DNA of 50,628 nucleotides from Clostridia bacterium (GTDB lineage: Bacteria; Bacillota; Clostridia; Oscillospirales; QAKW01). Shown here piece by piece: positions 49,442 through 50,628 of this stretch. Where the stretch lies: the NCBI GenBank assembly GCA_017464525.1, contig JAFTZM010000040.1, positions 1 to 50,628 on the forward strand, written 5' to 3'. Position 1 is the stretch's first letter, and each line of letters begins with the position of its first letter. The position numbers and the translations under genes were made by a program. The notes below the pieces were generated by a model. It saw only the letters and a list, made by a program, of their open reading frames with translations. It was not told the DNA's origin and did no database searches.

Positions 49442-50628
49442 CTCAAATCTCTAAAATTACTAGTAGTAATATAATTGACGATCAAATAGAAGAGTTAAAC
49501 GAAAAACTCAAATTAGTTAATGTCGCCAATTATCGTAGAATCTTAAAATTAGAACTTAAAGAACCCGGGAAAGAAAATGTATTAAAAACAATTCGAATTA
49601 TAGAAAAACTCCCGTTTGTTTTAGCGGCTTCACCTAGTACTCTTGACTATCCTAATAGCATTCAAACTAATGATACCTATTTTTCAGAACAATGGGCATT
49701 AACCAACATCAGAATGACAGAAGGCTGGGAATTTACTACGGGGAACAGTAGCATCAAGGTCGGTATAATCGATTCTGGAATAAAACATTCTCATCCTGAA
49801 TTTATCAATCGTGTTCGCAACTTACCTGAAGATGATATTTATGGCGGAACAAGCACCGTTGATTTACATGGACATGGAACAAAAGTTGCGGGGATCATAG
49901 GGGCATCAGTAAACAATGGAAGTGGTATTGCTGGAGCGTGTCATAACATGACAATCATTCCTTTGCGAGTTGCAGGAGTAGATGGAACATCCACTAAACA
50001 AGCAGCAATTGATGCTATAGCCTACGCAACAACTAACGATATCCCTATTTTAAATTATAGTCGAGGGTCATACGATTATAATCTGGCATTTGAGAGCGCA
50101 ATATCTCAATATAATGGATTATTTATATGTTCAGCAGGAAATGAAAATTACAATACAGATCTGTCCGGGTACGTTCATTATCCATCGTCATATTCTTCAA
50201 ATAATATTATTTCTGTTGGCGCACACGATCGTTCAAATGGTTGGCGTTATAATTATGGAAAAACAACTGTTGATCTTGCAGCTCCGGGATATTCGGTATA
50301 TACAACTACTCTAGAAGGTTATGATGAACGTAGCGGAACCTCTTATGCCGCCCCTTACGTCACCGGCGTAGCGGCATTGATCATGAGCTTGCCCGGTGGA
50401 GAAGATTTCACACCGGTACAAATTAAAAACTTCATTTTAAACGGTACCGAACCGGTGGCCGGGTTTGAAGATAAATGCGTCACCGGTGGAAAGTTAAATG
50501 CCTACCTTGCCATACGCAATGCCATTGACAACGGCAAAAATCCGGTGGTGGCGGGAGATTTCGACGGAGACGGTGTGGACGAGCTTGCCGGGTTCTACGG
50601 GCGAAACAATTACACCGCTCTGATCTAC
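49438..50628 (+). pseudogene. S8 subtilisin-like serine protease body, frameshifted and cut by the window end
   Basis: An uninterrupted 397-codon frame from about 49438 to the window end, without its own start. It holds the rest of the propeptide (to about LDYPNSIQTND), then a peptidase S8 domain with the catalytic Asp in VGIIDSGIKH, His in DLHGHGTKVAG, oxyanion Asn in CSAGNEN and Ser in SGTSYAAPYVTG. Near the window end DFDGDGVDELAGFYGRNN begins an FG-GAP/VCBS-type repeat. Its signal peptide and early propeptide are in the other frame (49103-49441). The part up to about 50330 is A/T-rich, the rest GC-rich. The catalytic triad is intact, so a functional protease is likely if the frame is restored. 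Confidence 0.8.

Noticed and set aside
49425..49445. Programmed -1 ribosomal frameshift in the protease gene
   Set aside because: The A-run is not in the required zero-frame heptamer phase and I see no clear downstream pseudoknot; a homopolymer indel is simpler.

Overview
The window (about 50.6 kb, one end of a protein gene at each edge) looks like a chromosome segment of a spore-forming, anaerobic gut-type Firmicute of class Clostridia, most likely Oscillospiraceae/Ruminococcaceae-like. Grounds: a Spo0A orthologue, a biotin-dependent sodium-pumping decarboxylase operon, an aldo/keto reductase with two 4Fe-4S motifs, clean TTGACA/TATAAT promoters, AGGAGG ribosome sites and moderately high GC. 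No rRNA, tRNA, CRISPR array, phage or insertion-sequence transposase was seen. The genus is an inference only.

Layout. 0.3-3.9 kb (minus): four-gene Na+-translocating oxaloacetate decarboxylase operon behind a promoter with two palindromes. 4.1-5.6 kb (plus): ECF sigma factor, membrane protein (possible anti-sigma) and lipoprotein. 5.6-11.1 kb (minus): sugar-acid/xylan operon (enolase-superfamily dehydratase, metallo-beta-lactamase-fold lactonase-like protein, SDR, two tandem cytoplasmic GH10 glycosidases) divergent from an AraC regulator. 12-13.3 kb: small export protein, a 272-bp MITE-like element inserted in its stop codon, flavin-fold protein. 13.3-15.1 kb (minus): DUF5685, DnaJ-domain and zinc-ribbon genes. 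15.2-19.4 kb: DUF421, amidase, PocR/AraC regulator divergent from a jelly-roll-like protein and a DegT aminotransferase. 19.6-25.7 kb: structured repeat copy A, galE, a histidine-kinase-like protein, and a heterodimeric ABC exporter behind a hairpin-rich leader. 25.8-29.8 kb: sugar epimerase, structured repeat copy B, spo0A, and a LexA/CI-like repressor with an aldo/keto reductase. 29.9-32.6 kb: NhaC-type antiporter and a secreted unknown. 32.6-39.9 kb: a GH20 and a MarR-controlled second heterodimeric ABC exporter, bounded by two inverted clusters of unusual palindromic repeats. 40-41.5 kb (minus): CorB/CNNM transporter behind an acidic leader peptide and attenuator. 41.5-46.3 kb: amidohydrolase, then a leader-attenuated pair: a LeuA-like protein without metal ligands and a TIM-barrel/acyl-CoA-synthetase fusion. 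46.6-50.6 kb: GH20, a lipoprotein resembling a protease propeptide, and a subtilisin-like protease broken by a frameshift and running off the window.

How it fits together. The decarboxylase would export Na+ and the NhaC-type carrier could use that gradient. Glycosidases, epimerases, dehydratases and sugar regulators indicate growth on plant and host glycans. The strongest candidates for undescribed biology are: (1) the acidic leader peptide whose last codons form one arm of a terminator before the Mg2+-transporter-family gene; (2) two copies of a structured element whose three helices are kept by compensatory changes; (3) palindromes with a constant 9-bp core and three classes of arms; (4) six TGTGAC words phased at 10.5 bp; (5) the LeuA-like pseudoenzyme plus TIM/acyl-CoA synthetase pair; (6) a Spo0A whose receiver lacks the phospho-acceptor Asp, transcribed divergently from a self-cleaving-type repressor with shared operator-like sites.
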